A stretch of 64,000 nucleotides of DNA from Drechmeria coniospora (GCF_001625195.1 NC_054391.1:8880552-8944551); one strand, 5' to 3'. Numbered from the stretch's first letter, positions 45,926 to 58,059 are shown. Numbers and translations: made by a program. The notes: generated by a model from the sequence alone, not told the origin.

Positions 45926-48112
45926 CCTACCATCTCGTACTTGCGTACAGTAGGTCGGCATCCTCCAACTAATAGACCTGGCACCGCCTGTTTGCAAAGA
46001 CTGGGGCCCATGTACAATGCTTACCTGCAAGCACAAGTATGCTGTGGTACAGTTACCGTGTAGATCTAGGTGAAAGTGCAGGTACCCCGTACTTGCATGC
46101 AGAACTCTACCTGTACTCGACGAAGAAACCTGGACAACACATGCCAAGTACAGAGTGCTATTAGTAGAACGCGTCCTTGCCGGGGGGAGGGGATCGGATC
46201 TGCTGCACAAGATCTTGAGATTGGCACCTCCACCATTCGTCGATCCGCTAGGGCACGTGCGCGGTACAGGTTCCAGAACCCGTACAAGTACGAGTACTTA
46301 CAGTACAGTACTTAATTGCACCTATACGGAGTACTCTTCAAGTAAGTGGCACTTGTACTTGCATTAATACAAAGTACAAGCAAGGAATTCATGTACTTGT
46401 ACACCAGCACAGCAGGCGGTTTGGCATGAATGTCACAACTGCGGCACATGCCCACTGTTTCATGATAGGAGGCTTCAACGTACATCATGACCATCTCTCG
46501 CCCTCCATAGGTCGAACAAGTCGCATGCTGAGACGAAGAGAATGGGGAATCAAAAAAAATCGAGTAGTGCACGCTCGTGTCAGATATTGAAAGAGATGGC
46601 GTGTTCTCGGAATGCCAGTCGAGTCGTCCTTGTCGACCCTCGGAGTGGGCCGACTTGCGTGGCAAAGCTGGAGCAGTTTATTCCATGGTGCGCACCAGAT
46701 GTCATTAGCAAGTGCGAATACCTCGGTCGTAGGAATACCTCAACCGTGGGCGCTGCGGCGATGCTACGCTTCATCTGTCGGCACTTGTCGCTGTCGCTGC
46801 CTCGGACGGGTGCTGTTGCGAGGGAGGATGCAGAGCAGGTTCATCCCGTCTTGGATGGACGTGCACTGCTGCGGCATCAACCCCGATACGAGCTCGACGT
46901 TTGTTGCGTTTCACTTCCATACGTGCTTTATGCAAGTCGTGTTCGTCGTATCCTCGCCTGCCGGGTTCCACGCGATCCCTGAGGCCGCAGGAAAGAATCT
47001 TCCGCGTCGTCCGCACTGGGGCCATCGTCCGTCGTCGAGGAGAGAAATGCAGTACGCGGTGATGGGGGTTGGTAGCCTAATGGTGCTCCGTACATGCGGA
47101 TGCGACTGTAGGTGCAAGTGCTAGTTACACCTACAGCACATGTACAGTGGGGGTGTAGGTGTACGAGCCCAGGGTATGAGCACTCTTCTAGGTGCTGTAA
47201 TCGCTGCGCGGGGAATTCTTGCCGGCCTGCTGCGCACACCCATTATTTCGAAACAGCGAATATTCCGCAATGCTGGTCCCTACAGTACTGTGGTTGCACG
47301 GCGGTACGTACCCCCGCACCAGCAGCTGCTGCGTTTTGCGAGTACATGTACTTGCATGTACAGTGCTTGCACCTGTTAACCTGTCACCATCGTCTGTCAC
47401 AGCTTTGACAGGACGACGGGCCGCCTGCCTCGTTCCGGTTAGTGCGTCTCGAGTACAGAGGCTTGGTGCGTCTCGGACTGCGTTAGCAGCAGGCATGGAT
47501 GTACCAAGTACTTGCGTGTACAGTAATAGGCATATTTAGGGACTGCTCGTACTTACTCGTGCACTCACGTCATCCACACCAGTAAGCCCCCGCCAATGCT
47601 CCGTGCAGTGCCTCACTTTGCCAACGACAAACACACCCCCCCATCCAACACGACATCTGCAATGACCACGCCTGCAACTACGGCACCCGCAATCATCGCA
47701 CCTAGTCTCCCGCCGCCTTGTCTTGATACGCCTCGTGCCCCAACTCGACCTTGCTCTAGCCTAATCGATCCTCCCATGTCATGTTTCACAACTACCCTCC
47801 ATCGCCGTCGACCGTCATGCCTCAGTCGTCAGTCAGCTCCCCTTGCCCTCTTCGGTTCACGAGATGCCTCCCTCCTCCACCCACACCGGCGGCCGTGTAG
47901 GACGTAGTGGCTCGCTTTAATTAAGGAGTTACCGTTCCGACACGCCGTCCCCGTCGTCGCTCGACCTTTTCCCGTCGACCAAACTCTTAAAAGTCGATGC
48001 CCCCCTTCAAACATTTCGACGAAAGAGGCTACCAAGTACGTAGACTCGATTCTACTTCCACATCTCAATCCCTTCTTGTCCAGACAAACACAAACAGTCA
48101 TCACCTCGACCG

Positions 48113-50365
48113 ATGCGGATTCCACTACTCCTTCAGTCCGGCCTCTTGGCTGCGACTGCCACGGCTTGCGCAACCGGAGAGCAGCACGAGCCCGGCACGC
48201 ACCAGCACCAGTCGAGAGATCTCCAACCTGACCCGGAAGATCACGGCCAAATGGTCACCTTGTCCGTCGCCGCTCACCTCTGCTGCTCGAACAACGCAAA
48301 GTGTGCCGATGTAGGACGCTCGCTCCACCGACCAAGACTGATTCGTGCTAACCCTCGCGTAGATGGAGTCGATGGAAAAGCTCCTCGGCAAAACAAGTCA
48401 ACGATTCGCCATAGCCAACATCACCTTCTCCTTGGAATATTTCAACCAGTTCAACGATGCAAGATGCAAGGAGCTCAGCGGTGTCGACGATGAACGCCGG
48501 AACGCCATCTTGGAATCTGTTCACAAGGGTGGTCCGAGCACCATCAATCTTCTCTACGTCCAGAAGAATGAGGCCAACGGCATCAAGGGAATGGCCAAGG
48601 TTCCCAACTTGAGCGGTAATTCCATCGAGGACCAGACCAGCGATAGATACACCGGGGAAAGCCAGGATGGCGCCACCATTGCCATGGGCTCGATCCCTGG
48701 AAAGCATTCCGGCTGGGGTGCCAACGCCATGGTGAGCTGCCACGAATTCGGTCACTTGTTCGGCTTGGAACATGACAACCTTGACAAGTCAAATGTCATG
48801 ACCCCCTATCTTGAGTATGTGCTTTCCTTGATGCCGCTTTCACCTCACGCTCCTGCTGACATGCCGAACCTAGGAACGACAAGGTCACTTTCAAAAAGAG
48901 CCAGGTCCCTGAAATGAGGCGCATTGCCTTTAAGCGCCTGCGCGAGGGAGGATTCTTTTCTGCGGAAAAGAATGGCACCATTACTCCTTCCTTGACCACG
49001 CCGCCATCCGGCGCTCCTGGCCCCAAGCCCGCCGCCGAGCCTGACTCTCCCGCCGCCGAGTCCTACTCTCCCGCCGCCGAGCCCTACTCTCCCGCCTCCG
49101 AGCCTGAATCTCCCGCCGCCGAGCCCGACTCTCCCGCCGAATCGGACTATCCTATCCCAACCGGTTCGCGCGCATCCCCCCAGCGACTTCCTCACGATCC
49201 GTCTCGTCCTTCGTTCAAGTACTCGAATGGCAGGAATCACACGAATGCCACTTATCCGACGATCCCAGTGTCTCCTTCTGGCCCTGAGGGCCTCGACTCG
49301 GAAACGCCTGAGTCGGGAACCACTGGCGAGTACGACTCTGAAACCACTAGCAAATACGACACGGAAACCACTAGAAAATTCGATTCTGGAAGCACCAGGG
49401 AGTACATCTCGGGATCCACCGGCAACCGCAAGTCGGGAACCGCTGGCAACTACAACACGGGAACCACTGGCGGCCAAGACTCGGGAACCACTGGCAGCCA
49501 ATACTCGGGAACCACTGGCAGCCAAAAGTCCGGAGGCACGTACAAATCTTCCGTATCCCCCATCAACCCCGGCGTCGAGGTCATGCCGGATGAATCTGGG
49601 GATGGAGAATGCGAATGCACTTGCCCCGATCACCCCCCTGTTGGGAAGTCGCAGTCGGTGCCCAGCTCGCAAAACAAGGCCAGCCCGCAAGATTCCGAGA
49701 CGCCAGGGACAACTTCCTCCGGCACCCAATCCCCCTCAGGGACTGGAAACCAGGAGGCAGGCAGCCCTTACTCGTCTGGCTCTAAGCAGGACTTGTCTGG
49801 CCCGAATCCGAACTTGTCTGGCTCAACGCCCGACTTGTCAAAGACCCGAGTCCCTGGACCGCGAAGAAAGAAGGGTTGCAGCAAGGGGCGAAAGTCGCGG
49901 AATCGTGGGCAGAAGAATTCCCCTGGACGACTTCCCATCAATCCGACACTTTCGCCCACATTCAATTCAACCACGAACTCGACGTATTTGACCAACTCAA
50001 CCACGGACGAGTCGATTCCTATAGAGTCAAGCACGGGCGAAAAGGTTCCGACAGAGTCAATCCTATACGATGAGATTCCCACAGGGTCGAGCACGGGCGA
50101 AAAGCTTCCGACAGAGTCAATCCTATACGATGAGATTCCCACAGGGTCGAGCACGGGCGAAAAACTTCCGACAGAGTCAATCCTATACGATGAGATTCCT
50201 ACAGGGTCGAGCACGGGCGAAAAGCTTCCGACAGAGTCAATCCTATACGATGAGATTCCCACAGGGTCGAGCACGGGCGAGATGCCGATGGAGTCAAACA
50301 CGGATGAGACGGTTCCGACAAAGCCAAGCAAGGACGAGAAGATTCCGATGGACTACAGAAGATGA
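48113..50365 (+). CDS. Secreted M43-like metzincin with long repetitive tail
   Basis: Exons 48113-48310, 48363-48814 and 48874-50365; introns of 52 bp (branch GCTAACC) and 59 bp (branch CTGAC); 713 residues. Signal peptide MRIPLLLQSGLLAATATACA. The catalytic domain spans about 45-240, with zinc motif HEFGHLFGLEH (193-203) and a Met-turn methionine in KSNVM (Met212). The segment before it (ITFSLEYFN, INLLYVQKNE, DGATIAMGSIPG) follows the fungal M43/pappalysin pattern. Only eight residues separate the third His from the Met-turn, so the usual cysteine-rich insert is absent. From about 240 the protein is a Pro/Ser/Thr/Glu-rich tail: EPxSPAAE repeats, then SGTTG-type repeats of about 10 residues, a Cys-containing patch (CECTCPDHPP), a basic patch, and four 20-residue repeats near the C-terminus. 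It is probably extracellular and heavily O-glycosylated. Convergent with the aspartic protease gene. Confidence 0.85.
50041..50280 (+). repeat. Four near-identical 60-bp coding repeats
   Basis: Exact 60-bp period at 50041, 50101, 50161 and 50221, encoding LPTESILYDEIPTGSSTGEK-type units (the first begins with Val instead of Leu). Units differ by only a few bases. A diverged half unit (DESIPIESSTGE) precedes the array. The repeat lies in the tail of the metzincin. Confidence 0.97.
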
Positions 50366-50843
50366 AGAATCAACCTGTCACTTGTGGGAGCAAAATGGTC
50401 AAGGATTAGGCTAGGCCAGGCCTGGCCCGGATTCTTGGAATCCAATATATACCCCCAGTGCAAGCAACCATGTAACGTTGGACGCTTGTCCACGCTGGCT
50501 GGCCGGTTTGGGCTGTATGCGTGGTGGCGAGGGAAAAAAAGCCAATGCATGGCACCCTTCATTGTAGACGTAGAGATCTTGACGATCTAGATAAGCATGG
50601 ACATGATCATAGAATTGTTTTATTCATCTGCCGTATGTGTAGCCCGTTCAGAGTAGTATTCTCCTCGTCCGCCGTGACTCTCGTACGCGTCAGACTTGCC
50701 CAGTTCGCACGGGACGGAAACAAGGTCGTGATGCCCATTGTCTCGGATGAAAGACGCGAATCACACTGGTTCGTTTCAACCGACATGAACCATCGACTCG
50801 TAGCAGTAGGCACGTCGACATGGACACGCCTGGCGGCTGGCTA
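50366..50843. other. Convergent intergenic region in the protease cluster
   Basis: 478 bp between the 3' ends of the metzincin (+) and the aspartic protease (-). No gene recognised. Confidence 0.55.
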
Positions 50844-52163
50844 TTACAACTTGCTGGCCCAGCCAAGCTGCATGTTGCCGCCGTCAAAGACTACAAAGGC
50901 GGCCTTAAGGGCGACGTCCCCAAAGATGGAAATGCCAATTTCGTCGCTGCTCTGCATGGCACCAAAGCAAGTCTTTCCGGATCCGTCGGTGGGAGCATAG
51001 CTGAGGAACGAGGCGGGAACGGTGATGGTGGACGTCTCGACTCCAAAAGTGAAATCAGGCAGCCTTGTTCCGCACGGGAAGGTGAAGCCACCCTGGGAGT
51101 CGTCGTAGTCGGCGCCATCAACATCGGCGTAGTAGTCACTGACGACCTCACTCGGTAGAAGAAGGAGGCTCGTGCCGGTGTCGGCGATGCCGGTGATCGG
51201 GTGGTCATTGACGGCCCCCTTGCCGACAGCGTACCCCGAAGAAGTCCAGGCCCAGAAACCTTGGCTATTGTCGACGGGCGTGTACGTGATTTTGCCTTGA
51301 TACTGCGTGCTATCTATGGAGCCAAAATTGTACTTTCCGTCTAGTATTTGTGATCGGGCGCAGTGTTAACACTTGCCTGAACGAAGTTGGCTGAAAAGGG
51401 GGGACAGGAAAGACGACGGGGAACGGATGGATGAGAAAATCATATACGCACCAGCTTGGTGCTTGAGGTTGGCTGTGAAGACAGGCTTCTTGAGGCTCGA
51501 CTGGGCGTTGTCGAAAAACGTCTGCTGCTTCTTGGGCCGGACCGTGTTGATGGAGCTGAAGGCGAGGCCGAGGAGTCCGGAGGAGGCGTCGGCGGTGAAC
51601 TGGGCCGATATCTTTTTCGCCGCCTCGACAGCCTGGTTCTTGACCTTGAGACCTCCGATGGAGACGACATCGGCGTAGACGTCCCCGCTCGAGCTGCTGT
51701 GGTCGCCGTACGTGATGCTCCAGCTCGCGCCCCTGAGCTGGCTGGCGGTCGAGCTGGAGGCGGGATTGTAGAGGGTCTGCCCCTTGACGGCTCGAGCAGG
51801 CAACTCGGTGCTGAACACCCAGAGATCGCTCGAGCCGGTATCAAAATCCAGCTGCAGCGTCTGAGGCGGCGTGCCGATCTGGACAGCGGCTAGGTATTCG
51901 CTATCGTACTTTTGGGGGGTCGTCGTGACGGAGCCGGTGCTTTGCCTTTTCTCCAGCTGATCCACGGCGGCCGCTAGATCATTAGGAAGAGATTTACCGT
52001 ACTTGCGGTAGGCCTTGGCCAGAGCTGACGGCCCGTGGCGCTTGTGCTTTTCATTACGAGCGGCCACGACGGAGAATTCGGCCGGCGACTCTACGGTCGG
52101 CAGGGAAGCGACAAGCTGGCCCCCGAGAAGAAGGGAGAGGAGAAAAGCAGCAAGAGTGTGCAT
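50844..52163 (-). CDS. Secreted pepsin-like aspartic protease (A1)
   Basis: Exons 52163-51452 and 51340-50844 with a 111-bp intron (branch region GTTAAC); 402 residues. Signal peptide at 1-20 (MHTLAAFLLSLLLGGQLVAS), propeptide to a Lys-Arg-type processing site near 72-73 (LEKRQ), then the mature enzyme. Catalytic aspartates are in DFDTGSSDLW (DTG 108-110) and ADTGTSLLLLP (DTG 291-293). A Tyr flap (SITYGDHSSSSG) and a C-terminal lobe ending NMQLGWASKL are present. Length and layout match aspergillopepsin/penicillopepsin-type enzymes, which cleave proteins at acidic pH outside the cell. The first codon of the longest frame is GTG, so the ATG five codons later was used. A TATAAAA sequence lies about 125 bp upstream. 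Confidence 0.95.
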
Positions 52164-52286
52164 TTTATTTTTCAACACGGGCCTTGTTCCCAGAATCAGG
52201 GGTAATGATGTATGTTTAAACGAGCTCTTGTGAACGGATCGATTTGGTCGAGTGATGTGATGTTATTTTCAAAGGCATTGACCTGG

Positions 52287-52294
52287 TTTTATAA
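52287..52294 (-). promoter_or_regulatory. TATA box candidate, aspartic protease gene
   Basis: TTATAAAA on the minus strand, about 124 bp before the ATG at 52163. The spacing suits a TATA box with a leader of roughly 90 bases. Confidence 0.55.
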
Positions 52295-54008
52295 TCGACA
52301 TCGCTTCCAGTTGACACTTGTAGCGATGAGATGGAGTTGTCCGACAACTCTTGAGCCATAAGAAACTCCCCAAGACTTCTGTATGTTGCCAAGCCTCGTG
52401 AGAGTTCTTCACATCGGCCTTAAGCATCCCCGTTGTTCTCTAACTGCCATACTTGCCATAGTGCCACTTCTGGCGAAGTGTGGATGCGATTGCTTTCTGG
52501 ATGTGAATGAAGCGGACTGCCAAAGCGGGCAGGTATTTTGGAACGACGACAGTTTTCTCCATTAGTGCCGCCAGTGCAGTGAGGGTGCCGCGTAAGCGAA
52601 GTGGCTCTATGGATGAAAATGGGGGCATAGAGCAGCTGATTGTGCTCATGTGTGGTCGAGCAGAAACAGAGAATGACTGGGATAGTGCCCCAGAACAGTA
52701 GATGGAGGAGTTCCTATCTCCGAGACAGGATATGGCATACATCAGGTCGGGAACTTTCATTCGAAACAGGCAGGTTCTATCAGCCATTCCAATACGTCGA
52801 ACTAAACATGAGACGGGAATGATGACAACCCCTCCAGTCTCGACGATAGCTATGAAAACCTCATGGGACCGTAGATTGCCTGACACACCGCGGTCGAGTC
52901 AAATGTGAGAATTCCCACCCCAAACAATATTCTATGATGCCAAAGCTTAGCTGTGTAATAATTTGTTGCTCTTCAGTGATTAGTATCCAGTTGATGGGTG
53001 TGGATGTTGGGGAACATTGTACAGGGCGGGAGTGCGCGCTTCGGCGTGTCAGGTCTCGACTCCATCAGTTCGAGTTTGATGATATAGGGGTAGTCTCTGC
53101 GTGTATCCAGCCTCGACACTCTCTGCTCTCCACAAGTTCAATTCATTATGATTATGGGTGATCCGATTGGGTGCGAACCCCGTCTCCATCCGCAGCTCGA
53201 CATGCCGACTCCCGTGTTGGTCTCAACGATAGTCTCTATCTATCCCCTGTTTGTCCAATAATGGTCGTGGCAGTGGGGCAGCATCGCATCACCAGCTGCA
53301 TCTCAATCGAGAAGTTACTCGGATTTCAACTGCCGAGGCGCACTTGGCACCAGAAACCCGGACGGTCGGACGGCTCTGCGGAAGAGTTGGCGTCTTTACC
53401 ATTGGCGGTCGTCCAGTCGGTGAAGTGTATGACGTTTGGGCACTCGGACAGGTCAACGAATATTACACAAGAGGTGAATCGTAACGATGCAAGAGCTTCA
53501 ATGCAGTGTATGGCGTAATCGTGATCCCTATCGTCCAGGCACGCCATCGCATGCGTGCCCAACTTTCGCATCCATGGACGCCAACGCATTGCCCCTGACC
53601 CCTTCTCCTGCGCGTTCCGATGATGGCGCATTCTTCACAAAGATACGTCTGAACATAGATTTACAATGATTTTATAGTCATTATTCATTACCTGCACCCA
53701 TCACTCAGCGGGTTGGCGTCCTAACTCGGCGGCCGGCCGCGACCGGAGATGGGCTCCGGGTCCGGCAGGTGGCCGGCAATGTGGGGCCGGTCCCGACAGC
53801 CATTCTCGGGAAGAGTTCCGTGATAGCCGACCAAAGAAACGCTCTCTCCGTGCCCCTTAGGCCACGACACTTACATGTACATGCACCGCTCCAGTAAATC
53901 AACGCTCGTACAGGCGTATAGATATAAACAGGGATATTGAAATGCATGTTGAATGATGAAGCATGCCTTTCCCATGCAAGAAGTGAAATGAATACCGACA
54001 GTCCCCCA
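52295..54008. other. Intergenic between aspartic protease and deuterolysin
   Basis: 1.7 kb of lower-GC, non-repetitive DNA. Short frames on both strands were checked; none shows a signal peptide, a zinc or aspartate motif, or a plausible exon chain. Nothing assigned. Confidence 0.5.
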
Positions 54009-55207
54009 TTATTCGTCGTCCTCGGCGCCTTCATCCAATCGCGAGGATGGAATATCGCAGTCCATTTCAGAGGCGCTTGCGAATAGAGCGTAGGTGTCGG
54101 CGTTTTTGATTGCTTCCTCGTGGGTCAGCTCCCGGAGGTTGTTGTAACCGTAGGCGAGGTCACGGTTCCGGTTCACGATCTGGAGGTGGGTTGTCTCGTG
54201 CAGAAAGGTCGTCGCCTGGCTCTTCTTACGACATTTCCGGGGCACCGGTGGCATGGTGAAGAACTTGTCGCAGTAAATCATCGTCTTGCCGGTGTGCGTG
54301 TAGGCCAACGCACCCGAGACCTCGCAGTGGTCGAAGAGATCGGCGCAGGAGGCCGGCGCGCCGCTGTTCAAGGAGCTGCATTGCTCGTGCACCCGCTCGT
54401 AGACGCCGGCGACGGTTTCCCGCGTTGACTCGGACGAGTCCATAAAGTACTCTTCTATGCGTTCGGAGGGCCCGGATTTAATGGCGTGGAGGGCAATCGC
54501 CGCGTACGATCGGCAGTTGGAGACGGCTTTTTCGATGGCCTCGAGCTTGTCGCCCTCGCATCCGCTCACTTCGGCCCGAATCTCGTTCTTGTTGAGCCTG
54601 CGGCTGAGAAGAGCGGGCGCGGCGAGCGTGTCGTTGATGACGGTTTCGACCGTGTTGGAGCTGTATGGCAGCGAGCCGGCGATTGCCTTTTGACCCTCCC
54701 AGGCGAAAGGAATACGGCCTTGGGTGTGAATGGAGATTGTGCCGCCGGCGGAGAGGTCGTGGGCTTCGGCAATGTCAAACTCGACATGGACCGACTGGCC
54801 TGCAGCAACCGGCTGGAAAGCAGCGTCACCGAGGTTGTCCATGTCGATGAAAATGTTGAGACCCTCAAAATTGATCTCACCATCTGCATTCAGCCGTCAG
54901 CCTATGCGATCCCAAGCAAGAGCAGAAACGAATGGGAATAAATCAAAGCCGGGCAGGGCGTGGGCTGCGGAACAAACGGACCTCCTGAAGATACCGTCGC
55001 CTTTTTCGTTGGGCTGTTGCCAAGGATGGTGCCGGATTTTAGCAGCCTCACTGCCTTGGGACCCGTGTTTGTGAGGATGGCCTCGACCTTTGTGTTGCCG
55101 ACCATGCTGAGCTTGACATCGAGCGACTGCTGCGGCGCCTTGTTCTTGTCATGGGGCGCCGCTGCAGCCAGGACGGCCAGGGCGGCTATGGAGGAGACGA
55201 ACTTCAT
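54009..55207 (-). CDS. Deuterolysin, M35 neutral metalloprotease
   Basis: Exons 55207-54982 and 54883-54009 with a 98-bp intron (branch GGCTGACG); 366 residues, normal for the family. Signal peptide MKFVSSIAALAVLAAAAP, a propeptide of about 160 residues, and a basic site (SRRLNKNE) before the mature domain. The aspzincin zinc site is HETTH (304-308), with the third ligand Asp in NRDLAYGYNN (Asp317). EEAIKNADTYALFASASE follows. Cysteines at CEGD, NCRSY, QCSS, SCADLF, HCEV and YCDKFF fit the disulfide pattern of fungal neutral protease 2. M35 enzymes are heat-stable extracellular endopeptidases acting on basic proteins. Confidence 0.95.
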
Positions 55208-57008
55208 GACGGCGGAGGGCTACCCGGCGTTTAGACCCGACAGGCAGCGAGCTGCTGGCGATTGGCGACGTCGGTGGTGAAGGGGGGATGGGCTGCGCGG
55301 AGGATGGCAAAAGGGATCAGGGCGGCTTCGGTCCCTTTTTACGTGGCTGCTACGATTTCCATACACCATGTACAGTAGATGTTGGTTGCGATGATGGCGA
55401 CCATGAACTCCTCCTCTATTCCCGAATAATCTAATTTCCATGGATGCTCGACGGTGATCTAACCTTGAGAGGCAGGCCCATCGCCGAACCAACGGGGGCA
55501 AATGAGAGGGAAAGTGGACGGGGGGCTGGTCGCATGCACAATGTCCATTCGAGGCAACATCGTGGGTTACGGATGGAAATGGCGGTCTCTGGTCAGACGC
55601 ATCGCACGCACCGGCCCGCTCACAGCGTTACTCCGAGGGCACGCCAATCTGACAGCGGCAAACAAGGGTTGAGCATCCGGGCCGCCCCTCTCCTACCAGA
55701 GACAGGCCGACATCGGGTGATTCGATTCGTCTAGCAGAACTCCCTGACTAAAATTACCTCGTTCCGTCTTCCTCTGGAAACTTGACGGCTCTCAGAATAG
55801 TTGGCCGGTGGGGGATAGTCGGACATGGAGCTGGTCTACTCCACCATCGAATTGGGTGGGTGGTCATGCGACATGGTTTCATCGTCGAGTCATCATAAGC
55901 GCCGTCGCGATGTCAACTTCGCGCCGCCGCCGTCCAACGGGGAGCGGCAATGATGACTGCAGGAAGCAAGCAAGAGAAGCGCTTGATCTCGACCGGAACG
56001 GTTTTCGCCCCCCCCTGAAGGATATCCATGGCCACATCACCAACCGACTCTACCAAGCAACTACGGCCCCTGTGCGAACAGACGAACCCGGAAGAAAGTG
56101 TACGATGGAGCAGTTCTCGTACTTCGTACCCCGTGTTAACATCTCGCGGCAACACCTCACGGCAGTGAGAAGCGTAGGGCACATCGGCAAGTGACCGAAG
56201 CGAGGATTCACAATGCACCATGAGATCATCACCACTTTTGGTTCTCCTCGCACTCTGGGGGATCCCCTGGAGCGCCAGGCAGGATGGTAACCCGTACTTG
56301 CTCATTGCCGAAACAAGGGACCAAAGTCTGGCAATGAAAAGGTCGGGGTAAGAACCGAATACGCATTCGGCCGGCTCTGCCAGGGGGTTTCATGGGCCGG
56401 GCGCCGGCACAGCGGCACGGCAGCTTCCTAATACGAGATGGTCACCGTCCATTTTGCTCACCGCGGTGTGGAGCCATGTGATAATATAAAGTGGAAAAAC
56501 AACATCTCGTGGGGGTTGCGGATGATGGATGGACCTCTACGGCCGTGGCTCCCCTTATTTATAGTAATATAGGGGGTTGTGACATGTGCACCAATATCCG
56601 CTTATGTCCGCTTATACAAGCACTCTACTATTACTCCGTACTACTCCGCACTTATTCTTGTGCAATCTATAACTGGTATTACTGCGGAGTACAGAGCATT
56701 TCGGATACGGCGTACCGCTGCTATATAATTCCACTTACTGATAATACCACGGAGTACTGGTAAGACTGACTCCTCCTAGTGTGCTCCTCCGCACTTTTGG
56801 AGTTACTGGTGTATTGCTCGAACAGGGTGTGACAGACTATTAGCGGCGCACCGAAACGGACGAGAAAGACATTACAGTACACACACGTGTTGCTTCCAGG
56901 GGCGGGAACCGCTTGTTCAACGGCAGCCGACCGACGTCTTGCCCGTACCGTTCGTCTACACATGCGGTTGAAGCGCAATCTCCCGTAATTATCATCTGCT
57001 GCGTTGAT
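55208..57008. other. Deuterolysin promoter and gene-free interval
   Basis: 1.8 kb without a recognised gene. A few TACTCCGTA/TACGGAGTA words occur near 56630-56760. Minor frames on both strands show no family. Confidence 0.5.
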
Positions 57009-57396
57009 ATGACGCAAATGAAAGCTTGCTTGAGTTCCTGTGGTTCATTTTATGGTTCATACATCCTTTCTTGCAACCTATACCGTCGAGCTGCCATCGA
57101 CCACTATGACGCAAATGAAAGCTTGCTTGAAATTGCTCTGGTTCATTTCCTGTTTATACATCTTGTCTTGCAGCCTATACCGTCGAGTTGCCATCGACTA
57201 CTATGACGCAAATAAAAGCTTGCTTGAAATTCTTCTGGTTCATTTCTTGTTCATACATCTTGCCTTGCAACCTATACCGTCGAGCTGCCATCGACTACTA
57301 CGACGCAAATGAAAGCTTGCTTGAAATTGCTCTGGTTCATTTCTTGTTCATACATCTTTTCTTGCAACCTATACCGTCGAGTTGCCATCGACTACC
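57009..57396. repeat. 97-bp tandem repeat, four units
   Basis: Units begin at 57009, 57106, 57203 and 57300, giving a constant 97-bp period. Each contains GACGCAAATGAAAGCTTGCT, a TGGTTCATTT block, CTTGCAACCTATACCGTCGA and GCCATCGAC. Unit 1 is the most diverged. Because 97 is not a multiple of three, the same peptide words recur in successive frames, which explains the spurious open frames. Confidence 0.95.
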
Positions 57397-58059
57397 CCTT
57401 TCGTGCCGCTCTCATGACAGGTGGCCCGCAGCCAACGTCCACCTCCGCATCGTCACTCATGAAACCCATGCACTTACACGAGAGCCGATTCTCGTGCCGC
57501 GACTGTCTTTTAGCGAAGAAAATCCTTTTCAAGGTACGCCGGCTGCTCATGGCTTTAGCGACTCTCGAGTATCGGCAAATGGACCGCGTACAAAAAACTT
57601 TGGACCCTCTGCAATTCGCCCTGGATGAACAGAGAGTATACGCTTCGCTTTCGCACCTCCCAGCATGGCTTCCGTCGCTTGACCGGACCGGAGAAAACGT
57701 ACCCATCGAACCCTCTCCAATGCCACATAAACGCCCCCTTCCAGACGCCGAGATCGGCGCAAAACGGTCCCCGCATCGGAGCATAGGAGCAAGGGGGAAT
57801 GAAGATGACGTGACATGAAGATGACGTGACGCTCGATGTAAGCTGATCCGCTGGTAGTTGTCGCCAAGATATAAACCGCTGGCTGTCGCCCACATCACAT
57901 CTTCTCAGCGCCTCTGGAGATCCGTTCCCGCCCTCGTCTCTGTGCTCCACCGGCGCCGGCTCGGCCACGCAAACACGGGTGAACCGACATGCTGTTGACA
58001 GAGGCAAATAACAGCAGAGAGGAGCCGGGAAATACAGAGCAACGAGCAAAACGAGCTCG
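57397..58059. other. 3' flank of the sulfatase-like gene
   Basis: 663 bp. Open frames on both strands overlap and match nothing recognised. A short direct duplication GAAGATGACGTGAC occurs near 57800-57828. Confidence 0.5.

Larger units (their letters stand above)
43731..48112. other. Gene-poor, GTAC-rich interval
   Basis: 4.4 kb separating the housekeeping block from the protease cluster. Dense GTAC words occur at about 44250-44620 and 45780-46400, with MITE copies D and E inside. A less repetitive segment at about 46430-47060 has frames on both strands but no recognisable protein. 47500-48110 is probably the promoter and leader of the metzincin gene. Confidence 0.6.

Noticed and set aside
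46542..46982. 146-codon plus-strand frame in the gene-poor interval
   Set aside because: No recognisable motif, overlapped by frames on the other strand, and flanked by GTAC repeats; too weak to call.
47141..47162. TACAGTGGGGGTG resembling a solitary MITE end
   Set aside because: Only about ten bases match and the rest of the 84-bp unit is absent. Similar words arise by chance in GTAC-rich DNA.
52440..53518. Possible fourth gene between the aspartic protease and deuterolysin
   Set aside because: Short frames lack a signal peptide, catalytic motifs or a consistent exon chain.
56913..57818. Series of small plus-strand frames repeating MTQMKACLK-type peptides
   Set aside because: They are the 97-bp tandem repeat read in successive frames, not genes.
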